Assembly (NCBI GenBank): GCA_916613615.1
Contig: OU744736.1
Location: forward strand, 5,984,224 to 6,048,223
From: Steromphala cineraria
Lineage: Eukaryota; Mollusca; Gastropoda; Trochida; Trochidae
DNA: 64,000 nt
Direction of reading: 5' to 3'
A program made the translations under genes and the position numbers. The notes beneath the pieces were generated by a model, which saw only the letters and a list, made by a program, of their open reading frames with translations, had not been told where the DNA came from and ran no database searches. Every line of letters begins with the position of its first letter. Within the stretch, counting starts at the first letter, position 1. Positions 35,801 to 47,800 of the stretch are shown here, piece by piece.

Positions 35801-38800
35801 AGCTAGTACTTAAATGTTGACTGTATTATTATAATCCTGTAAACCAGACAACTTTACTTCTTTTGCTTCACTTCGAAATAGTCTCCGGTAGTAATAGGCG
35901 TTATATTTGCCTATTCAGCAAAATGGAAAGTCCATTTTCTATTAATAGTACACCTATCAAGATATGCGTCTCATTTAGATGCAAGAAGCTACTAACTGGA
36001 GGTAAGCCACGGTGCAATAAGTTTCTCTGATTCGAGAATTTTGTCTATACATTCTTTACTATATATATCATCTGATAAATCGACGTAATTTAATTTAAAT
36101 ATCAAAAGTTTGATAAGCATGTAAGATATAGTTTGAAGATCTGAAGTTGATAAGAGTCTTTAATAAAAGGGTTTCCAATGTGTTCCAAATGATTTACATT
36201 ATTATATTCTTCATTAGGCCTCTTCATTGTTAACGTACATCAAAATACTCTCAAATGCTACGATTTTGGTATGTTTAGAAAACCAATATGTTGTTAAGTC
36301 TTGTATTTTCAAGGACAAACATTGTTTTGAAATATTTTGAATTAAAATGTTCAACCAAAAGTTTAGACATTTCTCACATGTTTTTAAATGCAAGTAATAT
36401 TTATAAATAAACTCTCATCAACTCACCACAACTTCCTCTGTTACAAGTATTTTGTCTCGTTTCCTGCAGAGCAGATTGAGAGCAGGATCCACTCAGACAT
36501 GATCTAGATCTCTCTTCTGTTAGAACTCCATTGCCACAAGTCCGAGTACACGTGGAGATTTCCCTCCAGCTGCCCCATTGGCCGTACGTTGCACCTGCAG
36601 ATATACCATGGGGCATGATGATTCAGTGAGTATGATGGCTCCATGAAGTAGCTAGTACTTAAAGATGCTGTATCATACTTGCAATATATATAAAAGTATT
36701 TTTAATGTTTTCGTTGTATTTTTAGAAAAATTTAGCAACCAACCTTGAGGATATTGGACAAAAATTCATTAAATAGGAGATAATTTACCAAAAGATACCG
36801 AAATGGCAGTTGACATAAGGGCGAATCAAGTGTGGCCATTCACAACTTCCGGTTTCTAAATGTACGCTTGAAAACCGTCTTTGTCGCGCTCAACTAGATT
36901 TTATTTTCTTTTTCTCCGAATTAGGTATTCGTTGCTGTCAAAGTTGATACCCATCGAACGCAATTACGGTAGTTGAGACACGATGTAAATCCTAGAGGCA
37001 TAATGATTACGTCACCGAAAGCGGGTTCGTTAAATGCTATGCCCTTTCTACGAGGGGTACTGTGCTTTGAGCATCAAAATAAGTATGTTATTGTTGATTA
37101 AACAATAATATGATATCAAAATTTTGACGAAAGATTTTTTTTACAAAGTGATGTATTTCTTTTCTCAATAGTTAAATTTAATCCTGAACCGCTTGCAAGT
37201 ATGAAACATCATCTTTAATGTTGATTGTATGCAGATGACATCAAACATAGTTTAACAATGAACTTTGAAATCCCCTTTAACCCTCCTGATGCTACCTGAA
37301 CAATGATGCTACCTGAGTACATTAGTTCACAAATCTACAGTTAGTAAGTCCTTAACAGGGCCTCTTGAGTCCACAATTCACAAATCTACAGTTGGTAAGT
37401 CCTTACCAGGGCCTCTGAGTCAACAATTCACAAATCTATAGTTGCTAAGTCCTTACCTGGGCCTCTCAGTCCTCTAATCATCAATTTGGTTTTACCAATA
37501 CCGTTAACATCGTCACATATTCTGGAGGTTAGCATATCTGCAGTAAGTGTCCTTAGGGACATCGGTATGAAAGATATCAATCATTTCAAACATTACTCCC
37601 ATAATCACGAATGAGGTAACAGTAAAATTAATTGTATGAAAAGTTATTTTAAAAGTGGTTGTAGGTCGAATATTTTGCTTCAGAATTATGAATGATGAAA
37701 CCTTATTTCACACGTGGGAGAGAGATCACTTCCAGATTTTTATGGCATGGCATGGTGTCCGGCGTCCGTCCGTCCGTCCATCCGTCCGTAAACTTTGTGG
37801 AATTTCGACTTCTTCTCCAGAACCATAAGGCCTAGAAAGCTGAAACTTTGTGTATAGACTCCTTAGCTAGTGAGGATTATAAATTGTAGCTTTGGTGGCC
37901 ATGTGACCCCTAATAAGGGCCACAGGGGCCACACCCTAAAAACCTATTTTCATCTTCTTCTCCAGAACCATAAGGCCTAGAAAGCTGAAACCTTGTGTAC
38001 AGACTCCTTAGCTAGTGAGGATTATAAATTGTAGCTTTGGTTGCCCTGTGACCCCTAATAAGGGCCACAGGGGCCACACCCTAAAAACCTATTTTCATCT
38101 TCTTCTCCAGAACCATAAGGCCTAGAAAGCTGAAACTTTGTGTACAGACTCCTTAGCTAGTGAGGATTATAAATTGTAGCTTTGGTGGCCCTGTGACCCC
38201 TAATAAGGGCCACAGGGGCCACACCCTAAAACCTATTTTCATATTCTTCTCCAGAACCATAAGGCCTAGAAAGCTGAAACCTTGTGTACAGACTCCTTGG
38301 CTAGTGAGGATTATAAATTGTAGCTTTGGTAGCCCTGTGACCCCTAATAAGGGCCACAGGGGCCACGCCCTAAAAACCTATTTTCATCTTCTTCTCCAGA
38401 ACCATAAGGCCTAGAAAGCTGAAACTTTGTGTATAGACTCCTTAGCTAGTGAGGATTATAAATTGTAGCTTTGGTGGCCTTGTGACCCCTAATAAGGGCC
38501 ACAGGGGCCACACCCTAAAAACCTATTTTCATCTTCTTCTCCAGAACCATAAGGCCTAGAAAGCTGAAACTTTTTGTACAGACTCCTTGGCTAGTGAAGA
38601 TTATAAATTGTAGCTTTGGTGGCCCTGTGACCCCTAATAAGGGCCACAGATGAGATGAGCTAAAAATTACACATACATTCTAGAATAAAAGTTAAAAACT
38701 CAAATCAACTATATAAATGATAACCTGGAATACTGTGATTTTATAAAATATTTTCTTTTTTAAAGTTGTAATGAGGAGACGAGCATAAGAACCTGTGGTA

Positions 38801-41800
38801 GATTCGACAACAGTGAGATTCCCTTGAAAGTTGTAGGAGTCAACCAGGTAGAAGTACGTTCCCTCGTCCGACAGCTCTATATTCGTGATGGTCAAGCGGT
38901 GGCTGTAGGCATCAGTCCATTTTCTGAAACGTCCAGAGGTTAAGATTTCACCCCTAAGACTGTACCATTTGCCCACTGATGTAATGATGGGCACTGTTAC
39001 GGCCAGGATGACCGATTGACCACTCAAGACCATGACCCCTGGCACCAGATCTACCGGTACACCTGGAACAAGATGCTGCACTTCAACAAAGGTTTTATTT
39101 CTCACTCGTAGAAGAAAACGTTGTGGAATAAACAGATTGTTACTAAAGGAAGTGTATCATATGATTTTTACGAAACAAGTGGGAATTTTTGTATTACCTG
39201 AGCTAGAGAGAGGGTAATAATTTCTTTATTACCGATTCTATTCCATTTTATTCTCTTAAAAATGTCTAGAAACTCGTCTGCTTTCCTTGCGACGGCCGGG
39301 TTACACTAATGTCACTAAAATTGGTTTTATGACATCACAGACGTAAATATACGGAGAGCAGCACTAAAACAGTTGTTACTATGGGTAAAAGTGATATGTG
39401 CACATGTGCTCATATTGAAAATATGTCACTACTTATCTGCCACCCTATGGATATATACCTAATATCAATTAATTATTTCATTACTTTGTATTAAAGAATA
39501 TGTGCGTTTCATTTACTGTAATTATATAACCTGCACTATACTTTTTTTTGTATACTTTTATCATTAATGAGAAAAATGTCTATACAGAGAATACAAAATG
39601 ACGTCCCATTTAATAACATTTTTATTAAACGAGTGAGTGATTTGGTATTTAACGAGCAGAGTAAGTAAAATACCTTTACAATTTACCAGTTTCATAAAAG
39701 TGTTTGGACGGGAGTGAGTTTGGTATTTTATTTATTACTTGGTCATTAACATCGGCTAAATTTCGTCGACATAACCATCGTAACCGCCGCACTAACATAG
39801 TGACGTCATGCCTAACGATTATGACGTTATTATGATATCGTGTCATTTTGTCAGCCTGCAATGTTATTGCACAATTAGAGAATAACCAACTTGGTACGAG
39901 TGATTACGGGATATCTGCCCAAGTCGAAATAATGTTCACAGTCGCGAGCCTTGGCGAGCGACTGAACATTTTTTTGACGAGGGCAGATATCCCGTAATCA
40001 CTCGTACCGAGTTGGTTATTCTATATATTACCCATTTGTAATGAAATATAATTAAAAAACGACTGAAAAAATGCGATTGAGAAATCGTAGTAATGCTGTA
40101 GTAAGTGATGCCAATCAGCTGATTAGTATTCATACGCGTGTCCAACCGAACATCTCCAGAGTGAATTAGTCAACAACGCATCGGAATCTAGTTCAGTTTC
40201 AAAACAATACAAAAATGACGAAAATATTGTCCCTGAATGATATAATACACTTTTCAACCTTGAACAAATTAACACACATAACACTTTTAACAAACAACAT
40301 TATTTGATAAAGATAATAAGTATTTGAATCAGCCGATCGTCACGCCGTACGGTGTTGTTGACGGCATAATGTTGTAGGTCTAACGAAAATGTCAAAAACC
40401 TGTCAATTTTTTTGAAATTTAACACGTAGATGAATAGTTTCAAATAATACTGCGTTTAAATATAAACCTGTAAGTTATATGATGTACAATAATATTCATC
40501 GTTCTACGATTTTATTTTTAACTTAATCGACATAGGCCTACGTTCGACACGTTCAATTTATCAATGAAACTTGAAAATAGTTCCGTCGACCAATCGTCTT
40601 TCATTCTCTTAGGAACCGATCAATCAACGTTGAGAATCACTAAAAAGCACATGTGCGGATATCAAAAAAATATCCACTCGTGTTTCCTCGCCCGTATGGG
40701 TAATATTGTGCAATAATTTTGAAAACAGCGATATCTTCAACGGAGTGTAAACAACTTCTACTATATTTGGAATTCTAATGGAAGGGGTTTGACTCCCACG
40801 ACCTCCTTCTGAATCCCCTAGTGTTAGGGTTCACTTACCTTAAAAGAGTGACACATGTTCAATGTTAGTTGAAATATTTTTTAAATAACATGCCGCCTAA
40901 TTTCAGTTCCGGTAACATTCAAATCTTTTTTGGAGCATGATTTGAACCCGATGAATCCTGTTTTAGATTCGGCACAAAAGATTCAATCCACATCAAAGCA
41001 ATTTGTATCAGTGTATAAAATAGATTGGAAACCTCAGCATGTCCTGATAATTAATTGGTCAATTCATTAGCGGAAAATAAAGAAAAAATGTGAAAAGTTA
41101 CCAGTCCTGACAAAAAAGTAACCAGTCCTGGCAAAAAGTAGCCAGTTTTAGGACTGGCAGACGGGCTATATTTTATACACTGTTTGTATGAAGAGAAATC
41201 TACCTTCAGGAGCGACAGGGCACTGGGATCTTTCACACGGATTCTGCTTTCTCTCCTGAAGGTTTCCTGAACAGGACCCACTCAGGCATGACCTCCGCCG
41301 GATCAGGGTCTCGCTCCCCTTGCCACATGTCACTGAACACAAGGTGTCGACAGTCCACTGTCCCCAGTTGGAATATCTCTCAGCTTCATGAAAAAGATGA
41401 CATGATGATTGGATAAATATGTGTATGATAATAAAAACAGTTACACAGCGCCGGTGAGCAGCTCAAAAGTTGGATACCGAGGCGGTATACAAATACATTA
41501 TCACAGTCTAAGTTAACCTAGCCTCAATAATACTCGGTATACTCCCATACTGAGTCTAGCGAGATACAGTAAGAGGTCATGTCAGCCGACCTTTCGACGA
41601 CCTATGACCCTCAAACGTTACACCTGCGAAAGCAGAATATTGCGGCATGGTAAGCCGAGCCCTGATTGGTCAATTCTAAAAGTCGGCTACGCAAGCCCTT
41701 ACTACACCTGGCTGGACTCAGTATGTTTTATTATTGAGGCTAGGTTTACTAAGACTGACATTATCATTATCATTATTATAACAGTTCAAGGCATGCTCAA

Positions 41801-44800
41801 AACGCACAAATTCTATAAATACATTGAAGGAAGAGTGACCATACCTTCCCAGTTCAGATACCCATTTATATAGCTGATAACTGAGTACAATGTGGATGAA
41901 ATGCCTTGCACAAGGATTCTTACTTAGCATGAGGGCAACATGCCTACCACCTTCCCAAGTGTAGAAATGGATGTAATTAAAAAGACTAGACTACGGTATG
42001 TCAGATACACCATACAAGCAGAGCAGCCCCAATAAGACTGTTGCTTTACCTTTATGCTTTATGTCTTATCCTTATAGGGTCAATATTTAATATTATTATA
42101 TGATGGACGAGTGATCTGTCTTCTGATTGGTCGAGGAAGGTGGTCATCGACAGTGATCAAACCTTATGTTGACCGCGGAAAACGTCACGCGAGGTCAACA
42201 TAACAATCCAATGACCTGGAGCTAAAAATAGATCGCCACTACGAGGAGCGCCGTAAAGAGTTGCTTCCAAAAAACTTAAAATAATTGAATAGTTTTCAGA
42301 ATACCTTAAACTTTCATAAATCATATAATAAAACAGTTGTTGACTTCAGTTAACGGTGAATCCAATGGTTTATTGACTCTCGGAAAACTGTTCTGAGGTC
42401 AATATACCATTGGATTCACTACTGAAGTCAATAATTGTATAACGTTGCCCCATAAAGAATAGTTTTAGAAGAACAAGTATCTAGCAAAAAAACACTGGTC
42501 ACCATTTTTGTTTGATTAAGTCTCATTCAATCAAGGTAGGAATGGAAAATAAAAAAAACCTCAAAAAACAAAACAACTTCAAGGTAGGTTTTAAAATGAC
42601 TCACTAATTAGCTCAGTCTGATTAAAATTGACTGTGCTAGAAAGAAGTGCGTATGATAAGCATTACTGTTATTACTGATTGTATAGTGATTGATATTCTG
42701 AAGTACCCTCATCTGTAACCGAAAGACTCCCAGAAAAGTAAAGCTGTCCTCCATTAATGAGATAGTAGTAGGTGCCCGCGTCACTGTCCTGAGCATTGGT
42801 GATGGTCAATCGGTGGCTCCGTCCAACGACTGAATAGCGTGTCCTGTCACTGACCTCTCCCTGGCCACTGTACCAAATTCCCTGTTTAGAAACATTAAAT
42901 TGTTTATTAATTTAAACCTGTTTGGAAAGAACTTCATAAGACATCTATTAGAGTTTATGTGAGTGTAAGAATTGTAAATATATTTTGTTGCTATTTACTC
43001 TAATTGAAGGCGGTTAGAGTTGTGTTGTTTATAATATTTTAGAAATATTTAGACTTTGTGTATTTAGAATTGGCCTAAATCATCAGCTTATTTAAGTTAG
43101 TGTTTTATATTTAGTTAAGGTATTTGCATTAAGTTATTCAGCTGGTAAAAGGTTATTGCCAACTACTTAAGTAAATCATGTATTCTTAGCTTTCTTAGAT
43201 AATACAAATGTACTAACAATAGCCATTGCACACCAGGCCACGCCTGTCACATGCACTCAACTCAATACCCAAGCAATCTCCCTTACAACAAACCTAGCTT
43301 ACTATCTATTGTCTAGAGGTGTTTATAAGGTTTAGGTTTTTCATTTTTAAATCAGTCAGTCTTACTGAATAGGTATTACTGTGATTATCTTCTGTGATCT
43401 TTTCACTTGTGTATTCATATTGTGGACAATCTTAGATGTGATTCGAGGGATGGATTCTTTGATTATGAGATAATCATGTGATTTGCCACCAACTTAACTA
43501 ACTGGCTGTTAGTGAAATCCTGCTGTGGATATAAGTCGGATAACAACCCTAACATCGACATGTTTTGACAGTATTATAGACACTAAACAAGAGGTGAGGT
43601 GAGGTGATCTGGGGTACATCGTCACAAAAGTATTTCATTTGTATCGCAGCAGCTAGAATTATTGCAGGGAGCAAGCCCGCAACACTAGTGTGACTATGTA
43701 TTGAGGTGATACCTTCGAGCATCGGCTGGAACTAGCGAACCAGGGGTGGTACTGCACTGAAATTCAGTGTAGCATTTCACCCAAACAATACTGCGTTAAA
43801 CAAGAGACACAGCATACAAAATAGAGATATGTGATGCATTACATTAGTTCTAACACCTGCGAGCAAAGGTTTCACTCAGTAATGTATACATCCTATTTCT
43901 GACGTCAAGACAGAGCGTGACAGAGTGAGGGAGCGAAGCGGAAGCTTCATTCACAATGTCTGTACTCCCAATGGACCGCCTACACCTGAAACGTAGAAGG
44001 TGCCTACATTGATGGGTTTGCGTTTCCTATTAAGGACTTTTAAGGTGATGCGACATGAAGGAATAGTCCCGGCCGACGTTGGGCGCCAATTGTAGCAGGC
44101 TAGAAAATCCAATATTTTCTAGTCCACGCGGGATTCGAACCCGGGACCTCCGGGTGAGAGTCCTACGCTCTACCTGTTCGGCCAAAGAGATATCCCTCCA
44201 GCCGAAGCCAGTAGGAAGTAGTAGACCTCACCCTGTCACACATATTCCACGTTTAATGTGGACTTTTCCATGTTTTTCTGCACAGTGGAAATGTTTTGTT
44301 TGATAGGCCTGAAAAGGTATTTCCAAATTCTCCCTACATGTCACAAATATCCCATCCTACGGATACAATTGCCCCTATGTCAGAGTCAATTTTAACACTT
44401 GGGGTACCCTTACTCAAATGACCATAACATGATAACTAGTAAAAGAACCTGAGATGTCAATTAACATTTTAATACCTGTTATTTTTCCTATGAGACACAA
44501 GAAACAAATTTCCGGAATGTCATCTGTTGATTTTTAAAAAACACTGTAAAATGCTTTGAAAATAAAAGTAAAAAAAAAAAGAAACAAAAAAAGAAACAAA
44601 TTAGGACAACCTAAGTACAAAATGTTAATTGACCTCGCTCTTCCCTACACTAATTACCAGATTAGATTTTTTAAATGTATAAGTAACATCTATTTTGGTT
44701 TAAAGATTTTCTTATTACATCTGTTTCAAACTTTGTTTGAATCAAGTTAAGTGAGAGTGTAATTAAAGGCTCAGTAGCAAGAATTTTTTAAATGTGATAA

Positions 44801-47800
44801 TTTTCAAATCTTTGGCATTTAAATATGACTTAATGTCTTGAAAATGATAACATATAGTTTAATTTTTGTAAGATTATTTTAATAACTTATAAACATGCTA
44901 CTGCCCCACTTTAACGTTACCTGGTTATAATCCTTATCCACAGTGACTTGTAGGATAATGGTGCCTCCCCTGACAACAGACGGGTTACCCTCAAGGTTTT
45001 GGATATCTGAAAGAGAAACAAATATATATGTTAGCGGCAATAGTGTAAATCCGTCAATAGCGTTAATGCCTAGGCAATAACGTAGTGTCTAGGCAATAAT
45101 GCTAAGACAAATTTAAAGCCGGCATTTGCGTTAATGCCGGCGGTATTAGTGCTAATGCCTAGGATATAGAGCTGATTTTGACGCTATTGCCGGATGACAA
45201 TATATTTCAAGAAAATTAAGACACATGGAAATCAAAAAGAGATTAAAACTTATTCAGCTTTATTGATAAGACAATCAAGGAGGCAGATATTCAGTGGTTA
45301 TCATGCTATGCAATACATCATCATTTGACATCACATGTCATTTGTTTGCACATGGTCCAGAGTTATGACAGCGACTGCTGCACTGCAAACCAGAACGTTT
45401 ACATTGCATATGTTCATTATGCATTTACTGTTTGAAGCCTTGACCTCCAAAGAGTGATTCCTTACGGACAGCGTCTTGGAGTGTTATGACATGGTCACTT
45501 GCAACATCATCCTCCGACAGCAGTCTCTGTCTGGAGACACCAAACTGGTTTATTTGATAGGAACCGTCCAGTATGCCATGTCTTGTCGCAATTACAAAAG
45601 TATCCTGAGTCACTGTCTTCACTAATCCAAGGATGTTCCTCATGTCAACCTTTCCACGGTCAAATTCAGGAACGTTGACATACACTGTGTCGCCGACAGT
45701 TGGTATCCCCAACTGTATCTTGGCTTGTATGTTCAGAAAGCCAAGGCTTGAATAACTCTATTGATCAAAGCTTGTGCATTGCTTGCTTTTAAATATGTTA
45801 CATTGATCCATTAGACTGATTGGAATGAGTTCTGTTCACCATAGAGTTACTGAGTTCATGTATACATCATGATTGGTGAGTACAACTCACCAATCGGCAT
45901 TAGCGCTAATGCCGCTGGCAATAAGGAAAATCAATCCTATAATTTGCAGGCATTAGTGCTAATGCCTGCCAACTTTCGTCAATAACGCTATTGCCTAGAC
46001 ACTACGTTATTGCCTAGGCATTAACGCTATTGCCGGATTTACACTATTGCCGCTAACATATACAATCACAGTCACACAAACTGAGGTCAAAATCATTCAA
46101 ACTGTCCTTAGCATTAGTTAGTCAGATATTCTTTGGCCAGATCGATAACATACATACATACATACATATAAACATTTATAAAGCGCTAGTATCCAGCGTT
46201 AGCTGCTCAAAAGCGCTAGTGTCTGAGATGATTGAAAAGAGTCACTGAAATGCCAGATTGAACAGGTATGTTTTGAGCCTAGATTTGAAAGTGGACAATT
46301 TTTGTTCTGATCTTAAGTCAAGTGGAAGATTGTTCCAGAGATGGGGTCCAGCTCGTTCAAAAGAACGGTCACCAAACGATTTTGTACGGGAGGAGGGTAC
46401 CGCAAGGAGACATTTATCACATGAGCGCAGTGTCCTAGGTGGGTGGTATCTGGTCAACAGACTGCTCAGGTAATCAGGTGCTTTGTTGTGGAGGGATTGG
46501 AAGACCAGTACGTGTTTGAATCTCAGTGCAGAGGTCTCACATTCTAATCTCTGGGGATGTTGAAATTTGGATTAATACTCCTGTTTCAGACCATTTCATC
46601 CGTGACTAAGGCAATAGGGCTTCCTTGGGTCCAAGAAATTGGACTCGAGTACTTGAGGGATCAAACTCTACTCAGACCCGAGTACCCGACCTTCTATCCT
46701 TACCAAAGGCTTTTTGGGTTTTTATAGCCCTTTAGTCTTTGCCTTACCTTCAATAGATTTATAGCCTAGATATTATAACATATAATGTGACTTTTAAATG
46801 GTTGTATATAGAATAATATTAACATCAACGCTTGAAATGTTAATGTTGATGATCTATCTTCACACAATACAGACAAACAGACTGAAATAACTTAAATAAT
46901 AACACTTTTCGAGTCCTTGAGTTCCAAAAGATGGACGCGAGTCCAGCTGGAGACGACTGGGGCTCGAGTACTTGAGTACTGGTGGAGGCCCTATAAGGGT
47001 GTGAGGATAGTGTGGGTTGGAAGGAGTTGAGAGGGGGGGGGGGGTGGGGGTTGTTTTATCTCAGTTTTCCTCTGGTGAATTTCATAGATAAACTGTGCTA
47101 TTAGAATCCTTCCTCTTTTGAAAATGACAGCCATGGGCTCTGCAGCTCATCAGGTACTTATAACCAATTATCTTCATGATTGAAGACTGGCATGTCTATA
47201 CATAAGCCATGACCTCTATTGTAGACAAGTTCATGAATACTGCTACTTGAGCTACTCCAGCCTTTTATCACAGTCCCAAACAGGAGCAACAGCCTTATGG
47301 TTTCAGCCCAATATCTCCTACTCTAGTTGGTAACACATTCATGTCATCATCTCATAGAGAGAATATTCTCTAAATTTGACCTTTCTAGTATTAACTTTAT
47401 GCAAATTAAAAACAGACAATTAAAGGGTAGATGCTCTGCTTAGACCTTTGAGGGTGGATCTTACCGGTAATAAAAACTTCAAACTTGGAAGAAAGCGCAA
47501 AATGTGAAAATTTACTGACATTGCTCGATGCCAGATGGACAGACACTCATAATCAATTTCAAATCCTTCACTAACTACACATTCTAGAAGTTGGTGGTAT
47601 TATAGGGAAGACAATAGGAAATTCTATGAATGAACAACTTCTTTATTTGACAGTAGCCACGTTTGGGTTTAGATCCTTATATCAAAAAGCTTGAAAACCG
47701 TATAAGGATTTATATTGAAACATTGCTACTGTCAAATAATGAAGTTGTTCATTCATTGAATTTCCCTCTTTCTTCCTTCAGACAATCAGCCATCATTAAT

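Noticed and set aside
44105..44182. A functional tRNA gene (Glu-like, CTC)
   Set aside because: A and B boxes are present, but the anticodon arm does not pair and the acceptor stem is poor; a SINE head or relic is more likely.
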